Source of the DNA: Halococcus hamelinensis 100A6
GTDB lineage: Archaea > Halobacteriota > Halobacteria > Halobacteriales > Halococcaceae
NCBI RefSeq assembly: GCF_000336675.1
Contig: NZ_AOMB01000023.1
Coordinates: forward strand, 1-64,000
Length of the DNA: 64,000 nucleotides
Reading direction: 5' to 3'
In this document: piece by piece, positions 21,645 through 30,081 of the stretch
Position numbering within the stretch: position 1 is the first letter of the stretch
Layout: every line of letters starts with the position of its first letter
The notes under the pieces: generated by a model
Told to the model about the DNA's origin: nothing
Databases searched by the model: none
The model's input: only the letters and a program-made list of their open reading frames with translations
Translations under genes and position numbers: made by a program

Positions 21645-23567
21645 TCAATCGAGGAAGTCGGGCGTCGTCCGCTTCTCGTCGCGCTCGGCTTCGAGGTGTG
21701 CGCGGAAGTCCTCGACCGAGACGCCGTCCTGCTCGCGCTCCTCGCGGTCGCGGACCGAGACCGTGCCGGCCTCCTCTTCGGTGCCGCCGACGATGAGCAT
21801 GTAGGGGAGGCGGTCGTCGTGGCCGGCCCGGATCTTCCGGCCGACCGTCCACGAACGGGTCTCGACCGAGGTACGGAAGCCCTCGAGTTCGTCGGCGACC
21901 GACTCGGCGTACTCGATGTTGTCGTCGCTGACGGGCAGGATCCGGACCTGTTCGGGCGCGAGCCAGGTCGGGAAGTTGCCGTTGAAGTGCTCGATCAGTA
22001 CCATGAAGAAGCGCCCGTAGCTGCCGTAGAGCGCGCGGTGGATCATCACCGGTCGGTGGGTCTCGTTGTCCTCGCCGGTGTACTGCAGGTCGAGCCGTTC
22101 GGGCATATTGAAGTCGAGCTGGACGGTCGGACCGTCCCAGACCCGCCCGAGCGCGTCGCCGAAGGAGAAGTCGATCTTCGGGCCGTAGAACGCGCCGTCG
22201 CCCTCCTCGACCTCGTAGTCGTAGCCGCCCTCGTCGAGGACGTCCCTGAGCTGGGTTTCGGCCTGGTCCCAGAGCTCGTCGCTCCCGACCGACTTCTCCG
22301 GGCGCGTCGCCAGCGCGATCTCGGCGTCGAGGTCCACGACCTCCATCACCTCGAAGATGGTCTCCATGATCGTCTCGATCTCGGCGGCGATCTGGTCCGG
22401 GCGGACGAACAGGTGGCCGTCGTCGATGGTGAACGACCAGGTTCGCGAGAGCCCCGACAGCTCGCCGCGCTGTTCCTTCCGGTAGACCGTGCCGTCCTCG
22501 AAGTACCGAACCGGGAGGTCGCGGTAGCTCCACGATTGGTTCTCGAAGATCATCGCGTGCCCCGGACAGTTCATCGGCTTCAGGCCGTACTCCTCGTCGT
22601 CGACGTCGAGGAGGAACATGTCGTCGACGTAGTTGTCGTAGTGGCCCGACTGTTTCCAGAGTTCGGTCCGGAAGAGGTGCGGGGTCTCGACCGGCTCGTA
22701 GCCCGCGTCGAGGTTGAGCGAACGCGCGTACTCGGAGAGCGAATCCAGGACCCGTTTCCCGTTCGGGTGGTAGAGCGGCAGTCCGGGGCCCGCGGTTTCG
22801 GAGATCGAGAACAGGTCCATCTCCCGGCCGATCTTCCGGTGGTCGCGTTCGGCGGCCTCCGCACGCCGTTCGAGGTAGTCGTCGAGTTCGCCCTCGGATT
22901 CGAACGCCGTGCCGTAGACCCTGGTCAGGGTTTCGTTTTCCTCGTCGCCGCGCCAGTAGGCCGCCGAGATCTCGAGCAGCGCGAACCCGCCGATCTCGCC
23001 CGTCGAGTCGACGTGCGGGCCACGACAGAGGTCGTAGAAGTCGCCCTGCTCGTAGAAGCTCACGGGGTCCTCGCCCGCGACCTCGGTGTCGAGGATCTCG
23101 CGTTTGTACGGGTTGTCGTCGTAGGTCTCGAAGGCTTCCTCGCGCGAGTATTCTGTCCGTTCGATCGCGAGGTCCGCTTCGATTATCGATTCGGCCTCGT
23201 CCTCGATCGCCTCCAGGTCGCTCTCGTCGAGGTCGACGTTCGCGATGTCGTAGTAGAAGCCCTCGTCGGTCCAGGGACCGATGGTGAGTTTCGCCTCGGG
23301 GCGCAATCGTGTGAGGGCCTGGGCGAAGACGTGGGCCGCCGAGTGCCGGAGCACGTCGAGGTACTCCTCGGATTGGTCGGTGACGATCTCGAGTTCGATG
23401 TCCGATCGGATCGGCTGGGCCTTATCGACCAGGTTTCCGTCCACGACGCCCGCCACGGTGTCCCGACCGAGCCCGGAGCCGATCTCGTAGGCCACGTCCT
23501 CGACCGTCGAGCCCCGCTCGACGTCCAGTTCGGAACCGTCCGGCAGCGTCACGACGACATCGCTCAT
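21645..23567 (-). CDS. thrS: Threonyl-tRNA synthetase
   Basis: A 640-residue class II synthetase. Domains in order: TGS (residues 1-60), an editing domain with [11 protein letters not shown] and [17 protein letters not shown], and the catalytic core with [19 protein letters not shown] (catalytic Cys), [19 protein letters not shown] and FYGPKIDF. The anticodon-binding domain follows, containing [10 protein letters not shown]. The TGS and N2 editing domains are those of the bacterial/eukaryotic type, not the archaeal DTD-like type. I used the ATG at 23567; a TATA candidate (ggcttatgcc) lies about 28 nt upstream. Confidence 0.97.
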   Translation of the reverse strand: MSDVVVTLPDGSELDVERGSTVEDVAYEIGSGLGRDTVAGVVDGNLVDKAQPIRSDIELEIVTDQSEEYLDVLRHSAAHVFAQALTRLRPEAKLTIGPWTDEGFYYDIANVDLDESDLEAIEDEAESIIEADLAIERTEYSREEAFETYDDNPYKREILDTEVAGEDPVSFYEQGDFYDLCRGPHVDSTGEIGGFALLEISAAYWRGDEENETLTRVYGTAFESEGELDDYLERRAEAAERDHRKIGREMDLFSISETAGPGLPLYHPNGKRVLDSLSEYARSLNLDAGYEPVETPHLFRTELWKQSGHYDNYVDDMFLLDVDDEEYGLKPMNCPGHAMIFENQSWSYRDLPVRYFEDGTVYRKEQRGELSGLSRTWSFTIDDGHLFVRPDQIAAEIETIMETIFEVMEVVDLDAEIALATRPEKSVGSDELWDQAETQLRDVLDEGGYDYEVEEGDGAFYGPKIDFSFGDALGRVWDGPTVQLDFNMPERLDLQYTGEDNETHRPVMIHRALYGSYGRFFMVLIEHFNGNFPTWLAPEQVRILPVSDDNIEYAESVADELEGFRTSVETRSWTVGRKIRAGHDDRLPYMLIVGGTEEEAGTVSVRDREEREQDGVSVEDFRAHLEAERDEKRTTPDFLD

Positions 23568-23617
23568 GGGCCGAATAGGTCCCACGCGCGGCATAAGCCT
23601 GTTGAGACGGTCGCCGG

Positions 23618-23965
23618 TCAGACCGCCCGTCCCGCGAACCGGAGGAGCTGTGCCGCGCGGTCGGCCTTCGCGAGGAACACCTCCCGAAGCGTCGGTGGGG
23701 CCTCGACCCGCGACTCCGCGAGCACCGACTCGGGGAGCCAGAGGGTATCGCGCGGCACCCCGTCGTCGCCGTGAACCGCGAAGTGGCTGGTCTCGAGTTT
23801 CATCACCAGCGGGAGGTCGGTCCGCTCGATCCCCTCGTCCGTGGTGTAGAGCTCGCGATTGAGCCGTTCGTGGGTGGTGCGCTGGATCAGCGCCCGGTCG
23901 GCGTCCGGGGCGGGTTCGATGGAGAGCCGACCGACGTAGTAGCCGCGCGAGAACCGTTCGAACAT
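23618..23965 (-). CDS. DUF5802 family haloarchaeal protein
   Basis: A 115-residue protein, [20 protein letters not shown] at the start, with [40 protein letters not shown] and a C-terminal helix rich in Ala and Arg. It matches a haloarchaeal family I know only as DUF5802; no function is known. I chose the ATG at 23965 rather than the one 15 nt upstream because MFERF is the usual start. It is upstream of thrS on the same strand. Confidence 0.7.
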   Translation of the reverse strand: MFERFSRGYYVGRLSIEPAPDADRALIQRTTHERLNRELYTTDEGIERTDLPLVMKLETSHFAVHGDDGVPRDTLWLPESVLAESRVEAPPTLREVFLAKADRAAQLLRFAGRAV

Positions 23966-24084
23966 GCTATGGTGATACATACCACATACCGGTACTAAAC
24001 GCTTCGGGCCCGCCGACCGAGCGGGTGGAGGGCCGACGCGAACGGCCAGCGAGCTTTTATCCCGGCCTCGTCAACCGGGTGGCA

Positions 24085-24708
24085 GTGAACACGAACGCCG
24101 CGGTCGTCGTCGCCCTCCTCGTACTGGCGGGTGGGGTCGTGGGGATGACCTCACAGGCGCAGCCGACCGGGACCACAACCCAGCGCGACGTCGACGGCGG
24201 GACGTTCGACGACGTCTCGACGTTCATGCAGCGCGGCGTCGTCGCGACCAACGGCTCCGTCGACGCCGGGATGTGGCTCGCGGCGTTCGAGACGGCCAAC
24301 AACCTCACCCGGAAGCAGGCGCTCGTCCAGCACCGTGCCGCGACCCTCGACGAACGGCTCGACCGGCTCGAAGCCCGGATCGACCGGTTTCCCCCCGAGA
24401 ACGCGACGTCGCTCGCCCTCCGGAGCCAACGGGTTCGTCTGGTCGCCGAACGCGAGGCGCTCCGGAACGCGGTGAGCGAGGCGGAGACCACCGCGGCGAG
24501 CGAGGGCGTGAACGCGACGACGTTCGACGACCTCGACAGCCGGATCGAGAACCTGACGGTACCGGCCCTTGACTCGAACGCCAGTGCAGCCAGCACCAAC
24601 ACTACCAACGCGAACGCCACCGCCCCGAACGGCTCGGCCGCGACCACCGACGAGGGCCGGTTCGCGGGGACCGCCCGCCGGTCGGGAACGACCTACAGCG
24701 GTCCGTAG
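24085..24708 (+). CDS. Secreted, N-glycosylation-rich coiled-coil protein of unknown function
   Basis: A 207-residue protein starting at GTG 24085 with a signal peptide (MNTNAAVVVALLVLAGGVVG, cleavage near TSQA). The mature part has a long Arg/Glu helix region (TLDERLDRLEARIDRF and VRLVAEREALRNAVSEAET), likely a coiled coil. The C-terminal third is low-complexity and rich in Asn, Ala, Ser and Thr, with many N-x-T/S sequons. It precedes a winged-helix regulator gene on the same strand by 76 bp. I believe related secreted proteins are often paired with ArsR-type regulators in haloarchaea, but no function is established. Confidence 0.7.
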   Translation: MNTNAAVVVALLVLAGGVVGMTSQAQPTGTTTQRDVDGGTFDDVSTFMQRGVVATNGSVDAGMWLAAFETANNLTRKQALVQHRAATLDERLDRLEARIDRFPPENATSLALRSQRVRLVAEREALRNAVSEAETTAASEGVNATTFDDLDSRIENLTVPALDSNASAASTNTTNANATAPNGSAATTDEGRFAGTARRSGTTYSGP

Positions 24709-24784
24709 GGACCGACGACCGCTCCGGGGCACGTCCCTCGTCGCACCGGCGACGTTTTACGCTCTGAGCACTAACGAGAGGTGA

Positions 24785-25471
24785 ATGGATTCCGCGGCGC
24801 TGCTCGATCTCCTGGGGAACGAAAACCGTCGGCGCATTCTCAGGCTCCTCGCCCAACGGCCCTGCTACGTCACCGAGATCAGCGACGCGCTCGGGGTGAG
24901 CCCGAAGGCGGTGATCGGTCACCTCCGGAAGCTCGACGAGGCCGGACTGGTCGAGAGCCGGGTCGACGACGGTCGCCGGAAGTACTTCCGGATCTCGCGG
25001 AACCTGCGGCTCGAAGTCACGGTCTCGCCCTACGGGTTCGGGGCGAAGAGCGCCTATCCGGCGAGCTCGAGCCTCGATATCGCGTCGTGTCGGTACGTCT
25101 CGATCGACGTTTCGACGGACGACACGAGCGACCTCGCCGACCTCGCCGCCGACCTCCGGCGCTTCGAGGAACTGGAGGACGAGCTCTCGCTCGCCCAGCG
25201 CTGGGTTCAGGGGCGGCTCGCCACGCTCCACGACGCGCTCACCGACGAGGTCGAGGCCGGGCTCGCCGTCGACGACCGTCCCGGCACCGCGGACCACGGC
25301 GACGCGCGCTTCTGTGCCGAGGTGCTCGCCGGGATCGAGGCGGGCGCACGCACCGCCGACAAGCTCGCCGAACGCCTCGGGGTTCCCCTCCCGGTGGTCG
25401 AGGACGCGCTCGACCTGCTGATGACTCACGGGCTCGTGAGCCGCGAGAACGGCCGCTGGACGGTCGAGTGA
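24785..25471 (+). CDS. ArsR-family winged-helix transcriptional regulator
   Basis: A 228-residue protein with an N-terminal wHTH: LLGNENRRRILRLLAQRPCY then EISDALGVSPKAVIGHLRKL and the wing VESRVDDGRRKYFRISRNL. A central domain (about 85-140) and a C-terminal helical part with a second possible wHTH (KLAERLGVPLPVVEDALDLL) follow. It probably senses a signal affecting the adjacent secreted protein gene, but no ligand site is recognisable. ATG at 24785. Confidence 0.85.
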   Translation: MDSAALLDLLGNENRRRILRLLAQRPCYVTEISDALGVSPKAVIGHLRKLDEAGLVESRVDDGRRKYFRISRNLRLEVTVSPYGFGAKSAYPASSSLDIASCRYVSIDVSTDDTSDLADLAADLRRFEELEDELSLAQRWVQGRLATLHDALTDEVEAGLAVDDRPGTADHGDARFCAEVLAGIEAGARTADKLAERLGVPLPVVEDALDLLMTHGLVSRENGRWTVE

Positions 25472-25503
25472 TGGTCCGTTCGGACGGCGACGGTCGAACG
25501 CGA

Positions 25504-26085
25504 CTACAGGTCGCGGGTGAGTCCGTCGCGGAGGTCCCGACCGAAGTAGTGGCCGAGAACGCCACAGACCAGCCCGATGACCGCGAACCCGGCGATGAAG
25601 ACCGGCCCGCTACCGTCGACGAACGCGAGGTAGATGTGGTTCTGGAGCGCGCTCCCGCCCGCGACCAGCCCCGCCGCGAGACCGGCTTCGACGTAGTACT
25701 GGCGGCTGCCGATCGCCCCGAGAACGAACGTCGCGAGGAACAGCCCGAGGAACGCCAGCGGGCCCCCGATGAGCGGGATGAATCCGCCGAGGCCGCTCCC
25801 GACCGCCGTGAGCACGAGCGCGACGACGAAGGCCTTGAGCGAGAACACGCCGCCCATCCGCTGGCGGAGCGTCGATCCGGTTCCCGATCGGGTCGCGTCG
25901 GCGGTCGTCGCCGTCGGGTCGGCGGTCGTCGTCGCCGTCGGGTCGGCGGTCGTCGTCCCGGCGCGGTCGCTCGATTCACGACCCCGGGACTCGTCGCCCT
26001 CGCCGGCGATGTCGTCGACCTCGGCGAGGAGGTCGTCGACGTCGCGGGTCTTGGTCTCCGTGCCCTCGCCGCCACCGTCGGCCAT
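25504..26085 (-). CDS. Haloarchaeal membrane protein with acidic N-terminus and Thr/Ala repeats
   Basis: A 193-residue protein. The N-terminal third is polar and acidic, including TKTRDVDDLLAEVDDIAGEG and a repetitive stretch (TTTADPTATTTADPTATTAD). The C-terminal two-thirds has about four hydrophobic segments with small-residue motifs (VGSGLGGFIPLIGGPLAFLG and GLFLATFVLGAIGSRQYYVE). The latter resembles DUF456-type membrane proteins, which I offer as a weak match. The repeats are perfect at the DNA level over much of their length. It is convergent to the ArsR-type regulator gene. Confidence 0.7.
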   Translation of the reverse strand: MADGGGEGTETKTRDVDDLLAEVDDIAGEGDESRGRESSDRAGTTTADPTATTTADPTATTADATRSGTGSTLRQRMGGVFSLKAFVVALVLTAVGSGLGGFIPLIGGPLAFLGLFLATFVLGAIGSRQYYVEAGLAAGLVAGGSALQNHIYLAFVDGSGPVFIAGFAVIGLVCGVLGHYFGRDLRDGLTRDL

Positions 26086-26167
26086 GCCTCGACTCGGAGC
26101 CCGAACGGCATGGGTTTTTCCCCGTGCGTCGGGGATGGGTTTCGCCCGTCGAGCGCGGACGGGTCGG

Positions 26168-27235
26168 TTAGCTGCTGAAGTCGGTACAGACCGGGATCCC
26201 CAGCGTGTTGAAGTCGGTCATCGCCGCGAGTTCGTCGGGCACGCCGTGGATGTCGACGGTCTTCTCGACCAGCGCCGAGGGGTCGAGCTTGCTGGATTCG
26301 ATCATGTCGAGCATCTCGCTGTAGCGCGACGGCTGGAGCCCGAGCGAGCCGTGGAAGTCTATCTCCTTCGCGACGAAGTCGTCGGTCGGCAACGGGATCA
26401 TTCCCGCCTCGTCGGACGTGGTCAGCCCGATCTGGACGTGTGTCCCGCCCTTTCGAAGGCTGTTGACCGCGTTCCGGCACGTCGTCTCGATCCCGAGCGC
26501 GTCGGCGGAGACGTCCGCGCCGCCGTCGGTGATGGCCCGGACCTCGCCCGCGGCGTCGTCGACGTCACTGGCGTTGACGGTGGCGACCGCGCCGAGCTCC
26601 TCGGCCTTCTCGAGCTTCTCGTCCATGAGGTCCACCGCGATCACGTTACCGCCGAGCGCGTTCGCGATGTGGACCGCCGAGAGGCCGATGCCGCCACAGC
26701 CGTGGATCACCACGTCGTCGCCGGCGTGGACGGGCCCGCGGTGGGCCATCGCGTGGAACGAGGTCATGAACCGGCAGCCACACCCCGCAGCGGTCTCGGC
26801 GTCGATGGTGTCCGGGAGCGCCACGGCGTTGATGTCGGCGTGCGGGATGTGGACCTCCTCGGCGAACGCACCGGGGGCCTCGTTCATGAACCCGAGACCG
26901 ACGTGGTTATCACAGATGTTCTCGCGCCCGTTCCGACATCGGTCGCAGATGCCACACGCGAAGTTGAACGGGATGGCGACCTCCTGGCCCTCCTCGACGG
27001 TCTCGACGTCCTCCCCGACGGCGACGATGCGGCCGGTCGGTTCGTGACCGAGAACGTGTGGCGGGTCGGGACGGTAGCCGAACCAGTCCCAGTCGCCCTG
27101 CCAGCAGTGCCAGTCCGAACGGCACACGCCGCAGCCGACGACCTCGGCCACGGCTCCGTCGGGTTCCGGTTCGGGACGATCCACGTCCTGGACGGTCAAC
27201 GGCTCCTGAAACTCCTCCAGTACGACTGCCTGCAT
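26168..27235 (-). CDS. Zinc-dependent alcohol dehydrogenase (MDR family)
   Basis: A 355-residue medium-chain dehydrogenase. Catalytic zinc ligands are Cys in VVGCGVCRSDWHCW and His-Glu in VLGHEPTGRIV. The structural zinc loop is CGICDRCRNGRENIC. The NAD(P)-binding motif is GCGGIGLSAV. The length is normal. I used the ATG at 27235 (MQAVVLEEFQEPLTV). The Asp in NVIAVDLMDEK suggests NAD(H) preference. It probably oxidises or reduces small alcohols or aldehydes in the cytoplasm; substrate unknown. A gttaaattg TATA-like run (minus strand) lies 31-40 nt upstream. Confidence 0.9.
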   Translation of the reverse strand: MQAVVLEEFQEPLTVQDVDRPEPEPDGAVAEVVGCGVCRSDWHCWQGDWDWFGYRPDPPHVLGHEPTGRIVAVGEDVETVEEGQEVAIPFNFACGICDRCRNGRENICDNHVGLGFMNEAPGAFAEEVHIPHADINAVALPDTIDAETAAGCGCRFMTSFHAMAHRGPVHAGDDVVIHGCGGIGLSAVHIANALGGNVIAVDLMDEKLEKAEELGAVATVNASDVDDAAGEVRAITDGGADVSADALGIETTCRNAVNSLRKGGTHVQIGLTTSDEAGMIPLPTDDFVAKEIDFHGSLGLQPSRYSEMLDMIESSKLDPSALVEKTVDIHGVPDELAAMTDFNTLGIPVCTDFSS

Positions 27236-27343
27236 GGCATTCCCAAACAATACCGGCCGATACAATCAATTTAACGTATTATTCATTATGTGCTATCGAT
27301 GAGATTATCGGGTGGTCCGGGTTCGTGGAGGGCGCGTGGAACG

Positions 27344-27481
27344 CTACGACCGCGCCGAGACCCGGTAGCGGACCCCGACCTCGTTGGTGCTGAGTTCGTC
27401 CTTGCGCCGTTTCGCCTCCTTTCGGGTCTCGAACGGCCCCTCGACCACGTCGTCGCCGACGGTGACGTAGTATTCGGTCAT
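27344..27481 (-). CDS. Small 45-residue haloarchaeal protein
   Basis: A short gene (45 residues) with MTEYYVTVGDDVVEGPFETR at its start, then a Lys/Arg-rich helix and VGVRYRVSARS at the end. The regular beta-strand then helix pattern and strong third-codon GC bias support coding, and similar short proteins are common in haloarchaea. It resembles a SPOR-like or DUF-type mini-domain, but I do not recognise a function. It lies 98 bp from the gatD start on the opposite strand. Confidence 0.65.
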   Translation of the reverse strand: MTEYYVTVGDDVVEGPFETRKEAKRRKDELSTNEVGVRYRVSARS

Positions 27482-27579
27482 CCCTCACCTCTCGCGCGCG
27501 ACCCCACAAATCACCTTTGAACGCCGACGAACGCGTCCCGAACGGATGGGTTGAAGTCCGACGGCTCGATAGGTGGGAT

Positions 27580-28842
27580 ATGAATCCGGGCGACCGCGTC
27601 CGACTCGCGCGCGAGGGCCGAACCCACGAGGGCGTACTCCTCCCCTCCTCGACCGACGAGCACGTCGTCCTCAAGCTCGACGGCGGCTACAACGTCGGCA
27701 TCGAGCGGGAGGGAAGCGAGGTCGAGGTCGTCGAAGCCGACGTCTACGACATCGAGCGCGACGACGAGGACGACGCCTCGGAAGTCGAGTTCGACGACGA
27801 CCTTCCGACCGTGGCGCTGATCTCGACGGGGGGAACCATCGCCTCCACCGTCGACTACCGAACCGGCGCGGTGACCGCCCAGTTCGACGCCGAGGACGTG
27901 CTTCGGGCGGTGCCGGAGCTCGCGGGCCGGGCGAACTATCGGGGGAGGGTGGTGGCGAACATCCTCTCGGAGAACATGACCCCGGGGATCTGGCAGGACC
28001 TCGCGCACGCGGTCCACGAGGAGGTCGAGGCGGGCGCGGACGGCGTCGTGGTGATGCACGGCACCGACACGATGCAGTTCTCGGCCTCGGCGCTGGCGTT
28101 CATGCTCGATACCCCCGTTCCCATCGTGTTCACCGGCAGCCAGCGTTCGGCCGACCGGCCCTCCTCCGACAACGTGATGAACGCGGTCTGTGCCGTCGAG
28201 GCCGCCAAGTCCGACTGCGCGGAGGTACTGGTCTGTATGCACGCGACCGACTCGGACGACCGCTGTGCGCTCCACCGCGGGACGAGGGTCAGAAAGAACC
28301 ACACCTCGCGCCGCGACGCCTTCGAGACGGTGGGTGCGCGTCCGCTCGGCTGGGTCGACTACGAGGCCGATGAGGTGGGTTTCCGACGCGAGTACTCCGA
28401 ACGCGATGGGACGTCGCTCGCCATCTCCCCCGACCTCGAAACCGACGTCGAGCTCGTGAAGTTCACGCCCGGTACGAGCGAGGCGGTGCTCGATGCGGTC
28501 TCGGGGAGCGCCGGTCTCGTCATCGAGGGAACGGGATTGGGCCACGTCCACACCGACTGGATACCGCGGCTTCGTGAACTGATCGAGAACGGGACGACCG
28601 TCGCGATGACGAGCCAGTGTCTCGGCGGGCGGGTCTGCGACCGGGTCTACGACACCGGGCGTGACCTCCTCGACGCCGGCGTCGTCGAGGCAGAGGACAC
28701 CCTCCCGGGAACCGCGAAGGTCAAACTGATGTGGGCGCTCGCGAACGCCGACGACCCTGCGAAGACGATGCGAACCCCGGTGGCGGGCGAGTGTTCCGAG
28801 CGCTCGGTCCCGCTCGAAAACGCCCCCGAGGGACGGCCGTGA
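27580..28842 (+). CDS. gatD: Glutamyl-tRNA(Gln) amidotransferase subunit D
   Basis: A 420-residue protein, the asparaginase-like ammonia-producing subunit of the archaeal GatDE enzyme, which converts Glu-tRNA(Gln) to Gln-tRNA(Gln). The N-terminal SH3-like region (about 1-85, MNPGDRVRLAREGRTHEG) precedes the asparaginase domain. Catalytic motifs are STGGTIAST, MHGTDTMQFSASALAF, FTGSQRSADRPSSD and the Lys in VRKNHTSRRDAFE. I used the ATG at 27580, preceded by gggata with a GGTGGG ribosome-binding sequence. GatE is not in this window. The stop overlaps the following acetyltransferase gene (GTGA). Confidence 0.95.
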   Translation: MNPGDRVRLAREGRTHEGVLLPSSTDEHVVLKLDGGYNVGIEREGSEVEVVEADVYDIERDDEDDASEVEFDDDLPTVALISTGGTIASTVDYRTGAVTAQFDAEDVLRAVPELAGRANYRGRVVANILSENMTPGIWQDLAHAVHEEVEAGADGVVVMHGTDTMQFSASALAFMLDTPVPIVFTGSQRSADRPSSDNVMNAVCAVEAAKSDCAEVLVCMHATDSDDRCALHRGTRVRKNHTSRRDAFETVGARPLGWVDYEADEVGFRREYSERDGTSLAISPDLETDVELVKFTPGTSEAVLDAVSGSAGLVIEGTGLGHVHTDWIPRLRELIENGTTVAMTSQCLGGRVCDRVYDTGRDLLDAGVVEAEDTLPGTAKVKLMWALANADDPAKTMRTPVAGECSERSVPLENAPEGRP

Positions 28843-29747
28843 GCGCCGAGATCCACCTCCGGGCGGCGGAGCCGGACGACTACGAGGACATCGTGGCGTT
28901 CACCCGCGAGACGTGGGCCGACCGCGAGACGAGCGACTACCTCCCCGACGTCTACCACGACTGGATCGAAGGCAACCCCGACCGAAAGCGAACCCTGGTC
29001 GCCGACGCGGGCGACGACATCGCCGGCCTCTGCCAAGTGGTGTTCCTCTCCGACCACGAGGCGTGGGCGCAGGGGATGCGTGTCAACCCCGCCTATCGCG
29101 GGGAGGGGGTCGGGGTCCGGCTCAACGACGCGCTGTTCGCGTGGGCGCGCGAGCAGGGCGCGACGGTCTGTCGGAACATGGTGTTCTCGTGGAACGTCGC
29201 GGGTCTCGGCGTCTCGCGCGCCGCGGGCTACGACCCCCGGACCGAGTTCCGGTGGGCGCACCCGACACCCGAGACGGCGGACGCCGACGACGACCACGAG
29301 GTCGTCTCTGACCCCGACGCGGCCTGGAGCTTCTGGCAGCGCTCGACGGCGCGACGCAACCTCTCGGACCTCACCCTCGACATGGACGAGTCGTGGGCGG
29401 TCTCGGAGCTCACTCGCGGGACGCTCCACCGCGCCGCCGACGAGACACGACTGTTCGCGGCCGAACGAGCCGGCGAGGGAACGCGGGCGATGGGCTATCG
29501 AGCCCGGGATTTCGAGCGCGAGGGCGACGAGGCCGAGCACGTTGCGGAGTACGGCATCGGTGCGTGGGCCGACCTCGACGCCGCGCGGGCGCTCTTCGGT
29601 GCCATCGGTGCCGACGCCGACGACCTCGGCGCGGACCGGACCCGGGTGCTGATCCCCGAGACCGTCACGGCGGTCTCGGACGTCGCCGCGCTCCGTATCG
29701 GCGTGAGTGAGGAGCCCGACTTCGTGCTCGAAGCCGACCTCACTTGA
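28839..29747 (+). CDS. GNAT-family acetyltransferase with C-terminal extension
   Basis: A 302-residue protein beginning at GTG 28839, which overlaps the gatD stop by 4 bp. The N-terminal GNAT domain (about 5-145) has the acetyl-CoA loop as VNPAYRGEGVGVRLNDALF and the typical WAREQGATVCRNMVFSWN. The C-terminal half (from about residue 150) has no recognisable motif and may be a second, degenerate GNAT domain. It could be an amino-acid or protein N-acetyltransferase. Coupling to gatD is probably a matter of expression rather than function. Confidence 0.8.
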   Translation: MSAEIHLRAAEPDDYEDIVAFTRETWADRETSDYLPDVYHDWIEGNPDRKRTLVADAGDDIAGLCQVVFLSDHEAWAQGMRVNPAYRGEGVGVRLNDALFAWAREQGATVCRNMVFSWNVAGLGVSRAAGYDPRTEFRWAHPTPETADADDDHEVVSDPDAAWSFWQRSTARRNLSDLTLDMDESWAVSELTRGTLHRAADETRLFAAERAGEGTRAMGYRARDFEREGDEAEHVAEYGIGAWADLDAARALFGAIGADADDLGADRTRVLIPETVTAVSDVAALRIGVSEEPDFVLEADLT

Positions 29748-29823
29748 GATGCTTCCGGGCTGCTCCCCATCTTGAATAGTTTCGTCTGACGGGTTAATGT
29801 AGAACAGTATCACGATATGTTCT

Positions 29824-30057
29824 ATGATCGACCGAACGGACGGATATCGTCGATACACGTCGGTCGTTGCGGCCGTTATCGGACTTCTGATACTACTGTA
29901 CAGCATCCTCATCGCCAACCAACCCCTCGTCGGGGTTGGACTTCTCGTCTCCCTGTACGTGCTCTCCCTCGCGTATCGATTCGTCCGGGCGCACGAGCGG
30001 ATCGCGGACGCGCTCGAAGCACGGGCGGAACGAAGCGGATCGACGAGCGAACGCTGA
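29824..30057 (+). CDS. Small membrane protein, unknown function
   Basis: A 77-residue protein with two hydrophobic helices, TSVVAAVIGLLILLYSILIA and LVGVGLLVSLYVLSLAYRFV, and a charged C-terminal tail (AHERIADALEARAERSG). The first ATG at 29824 gives MIDRTDGYRRYTSV. It lies convergent to the acyl-CoA carboxylase alpha-subunit gene, in the 300-bp gap after the acetyltransferase. No function is recognised; small two-span proteins are common in haloarchaea. Confidence 0.65.
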   Translation: MIDRTDGYRRYTSVVAAVIGLLILLYSILIANQPLVGVGLLVSLYVLSLAYRFVRAHERIADALEARAERSGSTSER

Positions 30058-30081
30058 CCGGCCGTCCAATTTGCGGTGAAC

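Noticed and set aside
21696-23774. 692-residue plus-strand frame over thrS
   Set aside because: It is the antisense shadow of a strongly supported synthetase gene.
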